DNA of 64,000 nucleotides from Cunninghamia lanceolata (Eukaryota; Streptophyta; Pinopsida; Cupressales; Cupressaceae). The first letter of the stretch is position 1. Each line of letters opens with the position of its first letter. The translations under genes were made by a program, and so were the position numbers. The DNA lies in contig BSBN01000040.1 in assembly GCA_027924645.1 (NCBI GenBank), forward strand, positions 2,790,001 to 2,854,000, given 5' to 3'. Below, in pieces: positions 52,741 through 62,290 of this stretch. Under the pieces are notes generated by a model. It was not told where the DNA came from. It did no database searches and saw only the letters and a program-made list of their open reading frames with translations.

Positions 52741-53140
52741 TCATTAAACTAAATATTAATTTTCTTTTATGGTTTTCAAAGATTTGTTTATGCAAGAAAA
52801 ATATTAAATAAATTATACTTTATAGGTTCCATAATTTAACTGCAATTTTCTTTTTATTTTAATGAAGAATAAGAGTAAATAATATGCAATGCCTAATCTA
52901 AATTCATTGTGCAAGAAAAACAAAAAAAAATTGCTGCATAGTGCCCTTACCAATTAAACTTATGCTCTTTATGGATTAAATTTTTCTCCCAATTCAATTT
53001 GCTCTTTATTTGATTTTTCTTAAATTTATGTTTGAGTACTACTTATATTTATACACATTGTTTTATTGGCTTTATTTTTATGTTTATTGATTTAATAAAA
53101 TTATGTTGGCTATATATTTAAAATTATTAAAAAAACTATG

Positions 53141-54060
53141 TTGGCTCTATTGTGTTTTTATGTACATGGTCATAGTCATCCCCATTAATGCCATTGGGTA
53201 ACTCCTCTCGTGTAATTATTTTTATATGTGCGTTCTTTAATATTTTTTGTTAACACGCTCACACCTTTATTGCTGCCATTGTAGTCACGCCTTTATTGCT
53301 GCCATTGTAGTTACGCCTATGCGGTAATTATAATAAAATATTTATCCCACATGCATGAGATAATAATATTTCTCTTTAGCAAGACTCTTTATATATTGGG
53401 ATTTATTCTCAAGTGGAAGGTATCTTATTTATAATTAGAGTTTATGCTCTCCTTGGAGGTTGTCCCTCCTAGTAGTGATGTGAAAATAATATGAAACACT
53501 TTGTTGCTTTCTTTTCTGCATATATATGTACATTATCTTTATTTCTCTTGTAGGGTCCTTACAAATGGTATCAGAGCTCTTTCTAGGGCCATTTTTTACA
53601 ACATCATTACAGGTTTAAGCCCTTTTGTGATTGTCCACCATATTCTCTCACCTCACCCTCTCAAGATTTTAGTGATAAAAATGTGGCTATAGAAGTAATG
53701 GCGCTAAATATCTTACTTGAGATCTACACAAAATCCCTTACAAGTAGTTTTTGTTAATTTTTAGGCTAGAAACCTAATGCTAGCAATTTTCACATATCCT
53801 TAGAAGAACTATCATTTTTAGCTAAGCTAAATTTCCCATAAAGGGTCTAGTGCAGCAAGCCTGAGATAACCTCTATATACAAACATGAGCTTCCACATAC
53901 GCTCAGGTATATTGGAACACCCCATAGATTTTTTAACAACCTAACCCTAGGTAGTCTTATTGTGAACAAGAAAGAATATGACAAGTGGAACACCCCATAG
54001 ATTTTTTTAACAACCTAACCCTAGGTAGTCTTATTGTGAACAAGAAAGAATATGACAAGT
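53141..54060 (+). mobile_element. Old copia-like LTR/leader remnant
   Basis: TGGTATCAGAGC at 53566-53577 is the copia primer site for initiator tRNA-Met. Upstream is LTR-like sequence with a TTTATATATTGGG TATA-like site near 53389 and a 26 bp unit repeated at 53260 and 53286. Downstream only short open frames remain. The left boundary is unknown. Confidence 0.6.
53914..54060 (+). repeat. 73 bp perfect tandem duplication
   Basis: Units 53914-53986 and 53987-54060 begin GGAACACCCCATAG. They are identical except for one extra T in a T run, so the duplication is recent. Confidence 0.97.
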
Positions 54061-54346
54061 GCAAATGGGACACAGTTCAAATCTACACATTATACATTCT
54101 TCAAAATTGCACAATCCAAAGTCTTTTCTCTCTAGCCTTTCTTTCATTGATGATTTACAACTTATAAAGTCCATAACTTCCCATAACCACTTACATATTT
54201 TTTCTTTTTACAAATATAGGGAAATAAAATAATATTAGAATATGACTTTTCCAATTTCAAACACAACAATATGTTTAAATATATTAGTTTACAAACATTA
54301 ATACTCGAAATATTTAAGCGCTACATCCAAGCTAAAAATTGACATG

Positions 54347-54351
54347 CAAAT
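54347..54351 (+). repeat. Target-site duplication CAAAT, left copy
   Basis: Matches CAAAT at 60630-60634 exactly. Confidence 0.9.
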
Positions 54352-55406
54352 TGTTGGGAATTAAGGTGTCTCAACCTTGGTAATTCCTTGTATTATTTTG
54401 ATTGTATTTATTTATTTATTGCTTATTGTGTAATTAGGATGCAAATCCTATGTTGTCATCTTGTGGGAGTTGGTTCGGTGATGTATCATCCTACATGGAA
54501 TATGAGCACATGTAAATTTGTCCTCACATGAGGAGATAGGTGTCCCACTTAGTGGTAGGAATATTTTGCCATGTGTTGGCATCTTGGATAGTGTGTAAGG
54601 GAATATTGACCGAAATGGCCATGACAGATTCCTATGACAGTTCTATGACATGTAAGAGTCAGAAATAGGAGATTCTATGACAAGTGAGGACATGTGTCAA
54701 GAAGCATCTTGGAAGAAGGCATCTTTGGGTGCCCCAAGGTGGGTTATGAAATGTTGTAAAAGAATATGCTATTTATAGCCTATGTATGATAGATTCTCTT
54801 ATAGCTGTAAGTTATGACAACAATGACGGATTCTATGATGGTTGTAAGAGTCGTAAGAGCATCTGTCATTGCCCATCTTGGGAATAGGCAACCTCTTTGG
54901 GATGGGATGACTTGACAAGTGTCAGGAACATCCTACAGTGTTGGACAAGTGTCCATAGGCATGGGTTTTGGGCCATGAGGCTATGTTGGATGCCCATCTC
55001 AAGATAGAGCCATTTTTTTGCCTTGTATGTTCTATATAAACATGTGCTTTGGAGAGGAGATGTATTATGTGATTGACAGGTACTATTATGCTGCCAATTT
55101 GTCTCTAGATATGAGTGTCGAAGACTCCTGCAAGAGTATTGGCTGTAACTATATTGTAACCTTCATTGTTTACGGAATACATTTGAGCTGTGTTTTGGAG
55201 TGTGGGGTTTTTCACCTGCAAGGGTTTTCCCCACGTATATCTTGTGTCTCTCTCTTCTGTCTTACATTCTTGTGTAAGTGTTTGTTGTAATATCTCTATT
55301 ATTGGGTTAACATTGTTGTAACTGTAAAGATTAAAAATAATTTGCACTCTTCTCTCCTCTTTAGATTAGTGTAGGAAGCAATTTCCACACACCTAGCTTC
55401 CTTTTA
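54352..55406 (+). repeat. 5' LTR of copia element (1055 bp)
   Basis: Begins TGTTGGGAATTAAGG; ends CTTCCTTTTA where the 3' LTR has CTTCCTTTCA, so the CA end has mutated to TA here. TTCTATATAAACATGTG near 55031 is the likely TATA box. Confidence 0.95.
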
Positions 55407-55408
55407 GT

Positions 55409-55420
55409 TGGTATCAGAGC
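55409..55420 (+). other. Copia primer-binding site
   Basis: TGGTATCAGAGC, two bases after the LTR, complementary to the 3' end of plant initiator tRNA-Met. Confidence 0.95.
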
Positions 55421-55524
55421 CTGGCCAGTTTTTGGTTCTAGCTATTGGGTAGGGGTTTTTTGAGCTAATCTTAGGTTGAGTGGGAGTCTGTATAGAGTAT
55501 TATGTATCTTATTGCAGGAAGGAG

Positions 55525-56330
55525 ATGACAACCACATCCAGAAGAGTAGAGGTGGAGAAGTTCAATGGCACAAATTTTGAGTTGTGGAAACTCAAGATGG
55601 AAGATCTACTTGTTGATCGTGACCTATGGGAAATTGTTGATGGAACAAAACCTACGACAATGTCACAAGCTAATTGGGATCTCAAATATCGAAAGACTAA
55701 GGGTCTCATAAGACTCTGTCCTATTGAATGTCAATGAGGAGAAGACTGTGAAAGATCTTTGGAAGAAGCTAGGATCTATTTATCAGGCCAAGTCCTTGGT
55801 GAACAAGCTTTTTCTAAAAAAGAAGTTGTTTGCTCTAAAGATGGAAGACAGAGGATCTACTGTGGACCATATGAATGCTTTCAACATGCTTGTTGCACAG
55901 TTGACATCTGTGGGTGTGAAAATGGAGGAGGATTAATGTATGACCCTGCTTTGTTCTTTATCGGATTCGTGGGATCATCTTGTCATGGCTATTAGAAACA
56001 CTACCACCACCTTCAAGATGGATGATGTAGTATCTTCGTTGTTATCTGAAGAAGTGCGGAGAAAGACAACCGAGTCGGCCAAAGATGCTCTTGCGGTTCG
56101 TGGAAGACCCAAAGAGAAAGGGAAGAAGAAGGACAAGAAAGGTGAAAAGGGCAGATCCAAATCTCTTGGAAAGTCCAAGGCTCTCTGTTGGAACTGTGGG
56201 AAAACAGGGCATTTCCAAAAGGAATGCAAAGAGGAAAAGAAAAAGAAGAAGAACATCCTTGATTCATATTTTGACAAGTCACAAGATGATGGTGATGCCT
56301 TCATCGCAGCCCTGGCCACCCATGCATCTG
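55525..56330 (+). pseudogene. copia gag
   Basis: Starts MTTTSRRVEVEKFNGTNF, the usual copia gag opening (F-x-G-x-N-F-x-x-W). The UBN2-like capsid continues through WKLKMEDLLVDRDLWEIVDG. A frameshift near 55730 and an early stop at 55934-55936 break it. A third frame from 55940 carries SWDHLVMAIRNTTTTFKMDD, a Lys-rich stretch, and the zinc knuckle CWNCGKTGHFQKEC (CX2CX4HX4C, intact). Protease follows directly. Confidence 0.88.
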
Positions 56331-56695
56331 ATGATGTGTGGTTGATAGATTCTGGTGCATCATTCCACATGACCTCGCATTTAAGTTGGTTCACAAAGTA
56401 TGAAGAGTTCAATGGTGGAAGAGTGTACCTGGGTGACAATTCTCATCTGAAGATTGTTGGTCGTGGAAGAGTCTCAATCCAATTCCCTGATGGACAAGTG
56501 AAGGGGATCACTAGGGTTATTCACATCCCAGGCTTGGCATGGAACCTGCTTTCTGTAAGTATGTTGAATGATGCAGGTGTGCAGGTTGTCTTTTTGAAGG
56601 ATGGATGCAAGATGACTAGAGGATCTATGGTGCTTGTGAAGGGTACTCAGAGGGACTCTATTTCAACTAGAGGCATGCATTACACAGTGCAATAG
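56331..56695 (+). pseudogene. copia protease
   Basis: DVWLIDSGASFHMT carries the intact DSG active site at about 56347. Downstream LGDNSHLKIVGRGRVSIQF and IPGLAWNLLSVSML are standard for copia protease and the adjoining region. The frame ends at a TAG (56693-56695), where reading must shift to reach integrase. Confidence 0.85.
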
Positions 56696-56735
56696 TTCTT
56701 CTAACTTGAAGAAAAGAGCTACAGTCACTTCATCC

Positions 56736-57860
56736 CCACCATCTGAATGAGCAGTGAAGAAATCTGTTGTAACACATTCTGATGGTAGTGCACATGCTTT
56801 GGAAGTTAAGCTTCTTGTTGAAAAGACTATGTTATGGCATTTGAGATATGGCCACATTGGTGAGAAGGGTCTTAAAACCCTGAAAAATAAAAACATCGTT
56901 GAGGGGTTAAATGATTGTAATCTCGAGTTTGACTTTTGTGAACATTGTGTATATGGAAAGCAAAACCGTGTTCAGTTTTACTCTAGTTCTCATAAGTCTT
57001 CTAGTGTATTGGATCTTATTCATTCTGATGTGTTTGGTTCTATTAATGTTCCTTCAATTTTCAAATTTGTATATTTTGTATCTTTCATAGATGCTTACAG
57101 TAGAAGGACATCAGTTTATTTTATCAGAAACAAGACTAAAGTCTTTAGTCAGTTTAGAGAGTTTAAAGCCTTTGCTAAAAATTAGACTAGTAAAAAGATT
57201 AACTGTTTGAGAACTGACAACGGTGGTGAGTTTTGTTCGGCAAAGTTTGATAAGTTTTGTAAAGAGCAAGGGATTGAAAGACATAAGACAACTCCGTACA
57301 CCCTACAGCAAAATGGAGTTACAGACAGGATGAACATGACTCTGATGGAGAAATCTAGGAGTATGCTTAGTGGAGCAAGCCTTGAACAAAAGTTTTAGGC
57401 TAAAGCTGTTGCCACTGCTTGCTACCTAGTAAATAGGTCTCCTACATCAGCTCTTGTTGGTAAGACACCTATGGAGGTGTGGTCTGGTAAGAAGCCTTTA
57501 GTTAGACATCTTTGTGTTTTTGGTTGTGAGGCATATGCACATGTGCCTAGGGAGAAATGGTCTAAATTGGAGAATAAGGTTGTTAAGTGTATTTTCATTG
57601 GCTATGGTGTCAGTGTGAAAGGATACAAGCTTTGGGATCCTATGGCTGAAAAAGTGTTGTATAACAGAAGTGTTATCTTCAAAGAGCTAACACCTTCCGT
57701 TGTTCTATAGCCAGAACAGACAGAAAAGAAAAAATATGTGGCTCAGTTTCCTTTTACCCCTGAGAAGACTGAACCGACAGACCCTATGAGACATGATGAT
57801 GAGGAGAGCTCTAGCAGCTCTGAAAGCTCAGAAGAAGAAGCAGAACCTCAACCTTAGCCA
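56736..57860 (+). pseudogene. copia integrase
   Basis: The GAG-pre-integrase/HHCC region WHLRYGHIGEKGL...CEHCVYGKQ is intact. Core: first Asp in LIHSDVFGS, second in LRTDNGGEFCS. The Glu position reads NGVTDRMNMTL, so the catalytic Glu is Asp here. In-frame stops: TGA 56748, TAG 57183, TAG 57396, TAG 57708, TAG 57855. The tail holds an acidic Ser/Glu run and RRSTRTRKQPDR, the usual hinge before RT. Confidence 0.88.
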
Positions 57861-58938
57861 TTGAGGAGGTCTACACGAACAAGAAAGCAACCTGATAGGT
57901 TTGGTTATTCATTACTTGATTATAGTTGTGCTTTTGCTTTACTTACTAACACTAATGAGCCTAGAACTATGAAAGAGGCTATGGGCATGAAAGATGCAGG
58001 TTCCTGGAAGGAGGCCATGGAAGATGAGATGGCTTCTTTGGAGAAGAATAAAACATGGGACTTGGTGTCTTTGCCTGAAAGACGGAAACCTGTTGGATAT
58101 AAATGGGTGTTCAAGAAGAAATTTGGTGTAGATGGCAATGTTGAAAAGTACAAGGCTAGATTGGTTGTGAAGGGTTACTCACAAGTGGAGGGAATTGATT
58201 ATAGTGAAATTTTCTCTCATTGCAAAGGTGACATCCATTCGGTTCTTGTTATCTCTTGCAGCTGCTTATGACTTAGAGGTAGAGCAGATGGATGTGAAGA
58301 CAACTTTCCTTCATGGTGATTTGGAGGAAGAGATTTACATGTCACAGCCAAAGCATTACATAGAGAAAGGTAAAGAAAATTTGGTTTGCAAGTTGAAGAA
58401 GTCTTTGTATGGTTTGAAGCAGTCTCCTAGGATGTGGTATATGAAATTTGATGCCTTTGTGTTGTCCATTAGATTTCTGAGATCAAAATCTGATCATTGT
58501 GTGTATTACAAGTTTGACAATGATCGCATTCTCATTATTGCATTGTATGTTGACAATATGATGTTGATTGGGAATGGTAAGAATATGATTTATGATTTGA
58601 AGTCTCAGTTGTCAGTACAGTTTGAGATGAAAAATCTAGGGGCAGCCAGGTACATTCTGGGAATGGAAATCAGAAGAGACAGAGCTAACAAAAAGCTTTG
58701 GTTAAGCCAGAGTAAGTATGTGAAGACCGTGTTAGATAGGTTCAGGATGGCAGATTGTAGACTATTGTGTGTTCATGTTTCATTGGGGACAAAGTTTTCT
58801 GTTAATGATTGTCCCAAATCTCCTAGCGAGGTGGAGGACATGAGCAGAGTACCTTATGCTAGTGTTGTTGGCAAATTGATGTATGCTATGGTCTGCACAA
58901 GACCAAACATTGCCCAAGCAGTGGGAGTCCTTAGTTGA
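57861..58938 (+). pseudogene. copia reverse transcriptase
   Basis: WKEAMEDEMASLEKNKTW and KPVGYKWVFKKKFG open the domain. A frameshift near 58213 falls in the FSHCKG region. Then YDLEVEQMDVKTTFLHGDLEEEIYM (motif A), LKKSLYGLKQSPRMWY, and motif C reading LYVDNMMLIG, where YVDD is expected, so one catalytic Asp is Asn. ARYILGMEI follows. TGA 58936 interrupts before RNase H. Both changed catalytic residues fit single transitions. Confidence 0.9.
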
Positions 58939-59532
58939 TTTATGGCTAATCCTAGACGGGTACATTGGGATGCAGTTAAGAGAGTGTTTAGATATTTGAG
59001 GGGTACTTTCAAGTATTCCATATGCTATCATAGTAATGCTACAGGACCTCCGCATTCAGTTTGTATTCATGGATTCATGGATTCTGAGGCAGGTGACATG
59101 GACAGCAGGAGATCTACCAGTGCCTATGTGTTCACTATGTTTGGTGGTGCAATTAGTTGGATGAGTAAGCAAAAACCTATGGTTGCTTTGTCCATGACAG
59201 AAGTTGAGTATATGGCAGCAACTCATGCTTGTAAGGAAGCCATTTGGCTTAAGAGATTGTGTTCAGATATTGGTGTTGATGTAGGACAGATTACGATTTG
59301 TTGTGACAGTTAGAGTGCAATTTGCCTTGCGAAGAATCTAACTTTCCATGCCAGAACAAAGCATATTGATGTATAGTTTCACTTAGTGTGAGACATTATA
59401 GAGGATGGGAAGGTATATTTGGAGAAGGTAGATACTTTGAAGAATGTTGCAGATGCATTGACGAAACTAGTGGGCATAGAGAAGTTCAGATGGTGTTCGG
59501 AGTCTATGGGCCTCTCGGCCTATAGTAGTTAA
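58939..59532 (+). pseudogene. copia RNase H and end of pol
   Basis: HWDAVKRVFRYLRGT, then DSRRSTSAYVFTMFGGAISW and ALSMTEVEYMA, the standard copia RNase H motifs. Stops: TAG 59311, TAG 59374, TGA 59389. The C-terminal DALTKLV segment precedes the natural TAA at 59530. Confidence 0.88.
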
Positions 59533-59570
59533 ATTTTGTTGTTACTATTGGCTCTTACAAGGTGTTCGAC

Positions 59571-59580
59571 AAGTGGGAGA
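59571..59580 (+). other. Copia polypurine tract
   Basis: AAGTGGGAGA, one base before the 3' LTR. Confidence 0.9.
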
Positions 59581-59581
59581 A

Positions 59582-60629
59582 TGTTGGGAATTAAGGTATC
59601 TCAACCTTGGTAATTCCTTGTATTATTTTCATTATATTTATTACCTATTGTGTAATTAGGATGCAAATCCTATGTTGTCATCTTGTGGGAATTGGCACGG
59701 TGATGTGTCATCCTACATGGAATATGACCACATGTAAATTTGTCCTCACATGAGGAGATAGGTGTCCCACTTAGTGGTAGGAATATTTTTCCATGTGTCG
59801 GCATCTTGGATAGTGTGTAAGGGAATATTGACCGAAATAGTCATGACATATTCCTATGAGAGTTCTATGACATGTAAGAGTAAGAAATAGGAGATTCTAT
59901 AACAAGTGAAGACATGTGTCGAGAAGCATCTTGGAAGAAGGCATCTTTGGGTGCCCTGAGGTGGGTTATGACATGTTGTAAGAGAATTTACTATTTATAG
60001 CCTGTGTATGACAGATTCTCTTACAATTGTAAGTTATGACAGCTATGACAGATTCTATGATGGTTGTAAGAGTCATAAGAGCATCTGTCATTGCCCATCT
60101 TGGGAATAGGCGACCTCTTTGGGATGGGATGACTTGACAAGTGTCAGGAACATCCTACAGTGTTGGGCAAGTGTCCATGGGCATGGGTTTTGGTTCATGA
60201 GGCTATGTTGGACGCCCATCTCAAGATAGAGCCATTTTTTTGCCTTGTATGTTCTATATAAACAAGTGCTTTGGAGAGGAGATGTATTATGTGATTGATA
60301 GGTATTGTTATGCTGCTAATTTTTCTCTAGATACGAGTGTCGAAGACTCCTGCAAGAGCATAGGCTCTGTAACTGTATTGTAACCTTCATTGTTTACGGA
60401 ATACATTTGAGTTGTGTTTTGGAGTGTGGATTTTTTCACCTGTAAGGGTTTTCCCCACATATATTTTATGTCTCTCTCTTTTGTCTTACATTCTTGTGTA
60501 TGTGTTTACTGCAATATCTCTGTTGTTGGGTTAACATTGTTGTAACTATAAAGATTAAAAAAAATTGCACTCTTCTCTCCTCTTTAGATTAGTGTAGGAA
60601 GCGATTTCCACACACCTAGCTTCCTTTCA
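59582..60629 (+). repeat. 3' LTR of copia element (1048 bp)
   Basis: TGTTGGGAATTAAGG to CTTCCTTTCA, followed by the CAAAT target duplication at 60630-60634. Confidence 0.95.
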
Positions 60630-60634
60630 CAAAT

Positions 60635-61960
60635 GATTATCATGTTTGCTACTCCTTTTTGCAAATGCTTTCTATCTAAATGGCTTCTTCTTCTTCTTCT
60701 TCTTCTTTTGGATGGTCTCCTTGTAAGTCCTTACAAACTACCCAAGGCTTCCTTCATTACGTTCATATTTGACCCATGTGAGTATCGGAGTGGATATCAA
60801 TTGAGATGACAATATTTAAAATCTTCCCAAGAAATTTATGATATGCAGGCAATTACCATTCAAAGGTATCAAATCCAATTTTCATCTTCACAAGATCATT
60901 AATACTTGCATTAGTAGTGCTAACCTTAATTAATTCTAATAATTCTTTAATAAATAATTTACTTGAATTCACAAAATGTTCTTCATTGAAGGAGCAAGGA
61001 ATTGCTTCAATTAAGGCTTGAGTGTTAGTCAACATATCATTACCAATATCTTTGACTTTTATAAAATTCTTCTTGATTTCTCATAAGATCTTGATTCTTT
61101 ATTCAACATGGTAGATTTGTACCATTCCAAAGGGATTCCTTGGTTAGCTCCATCAAGGATGCCATTTGAAACAAGGTTGGAAAACTTCACTTTTGCCATT
61201 TCATGCAGTCAGGGCAAGTTATCATCCAAAACTAGTAATTTTTCATCAATTTTCTCTTCCAATTCTTCTAATGAGCTAAGATTATCACTAATCTTATGAT
61301 ATAATTTGATGGAATTTTTGATAATTTTTTAACCTTAAAGAAGAAGAAAGTCTTTCCAACCCTTGGAAACCTAAATAATTCCTCCAATTTCACCCACAAT
61401 TAGTAAGTTTTTACCCATGGTAGCATATGCACAAGAGAATGAACTAGATTGATCAAGAATTGTATATAGGTAGTTAACTGTCCTACTTGAGATTTCAATT
61501 TTTTCTTGGTTTGTTCATCTTTGTCCATTCTTCTTAGAACAACAACCAAAACTATTTGCATGTTTTATTTTTCTACTTCTCTCATTTGATACTCTAGATT
61601 AGTTGTGGTAATCCGATAATTAGAAATCTCAATAGAAATATCACTTATCTTTTCTTTATCATAGATTGAAGTAGCAATTTTTGTAGTTTTTGTTCCTTGT
61701 GCATCCATGGTAGTAAAAGAGAGGATTATTTCTTTCTTAGAATGATGGTGTGTTTTAAATCATGAAACCATGGTTGAAAATTATTAGAAATAGAAATATC
61801 ACTTATCTTTTCCTCTTTTTCAATGTGTTGTCAAGCCACACATGCACACTCAACTTCGATCCATCTCCCTGTTGGGATTATGCTTGATCAGTTATGTTCT
61901 TAGGTGTATGCCAAGGTGAAGGCATTGGAGAAGAAGATTTGTGATGAAGTGGAGACTTTT
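60635..61960. other. Spacer without a clear gene
   Basis: A (CTT)n microsatellite lies at about 60684-60706. Short open frames on both strands have no recognisable content; a minus-strand 60-residue stretch ending near 60853 looks helical but unfamiliar. Confidence 0.4.
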
Positions 61961-61969
61961 GATGACGTG

Positions 61970-62290
61970 TGTGTTAGAACACATAGATATACTGAGAGGG
62001 GGGTGAATAAGTATATACCAATTTTTACTTCAATTCTACTGTAACAACAAGATCTTTACCACATCAATCAAACTATGTAAGAACTATGCAAACATAAGCA
62101 TGTCCACACATCCACATAAGAGAACACAAGATTTACGTGGAAACCCAGAAGGGAAAAACTACAGTGAGAGAAGATGCTTGGGTTTGCTACCCAAATCTAG
62201 CCTCACAAAATGAGTCAATGAATTACAATATTTTGTAGGCACCAACCCACAAGAATTTCAACCTGAGAAGGACACCAATCCTTTGACATA
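61970..62290 (-). mobile_element. LTR fragment related to the solo LTR at 36-38 kb
   Basis: On the minus strand it reads TTCTGGGTTTCCACGTAAATC and later TTCACCCCCCTCTCAGTA. The solo LTR has GGGTTTCCACATAAATC and TTCACCCCCCTCTTAGTA in the same order, so this is the 3' part of the same LTR family, in the opposite orientation. Confidence 0.6.

Larger units (their letters stand above)
50640..53140. other. AT-rich spacer with foldbacks and duplications
   Basis: No coding signal. It contains the hairpins at 51390-51460 and 51878-51972, a partial duplication at 52485-52740, and a 26 bp direct repeat around 52395-52450 (ACATATTACTATATAATGCTA twice). Confidence 0.5.
54352..60629 (+). mobile_element. 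Complete Ty1/copia element (6278 bp), inactivated
   Basis: 5' LTR 54352-55406, PBS 55409-55420, gag and pol 55525-59532, PPT 59571-59580, 3' LTR 59582-60629, perfect CAAAT target duplication. The order gag, protease, integrase, RT, RNase H is that of copia. Nine in-frame stops in pol, at least two frameshifts, and changed catalytic residues in integrase and RT make it non-autonomous. The LTRs differ by scattered substitutions and one ~8-12 bp length change. Confidence 0.97.

Noticed and set aside
55975..56439. A 154-codon minus-strand open frame within the copia element.
   Set aside because: Antisense to the gag zinc knuckle and protease; the Lys-rich coding strand gives a Phe-rich, stop-poor shadow.
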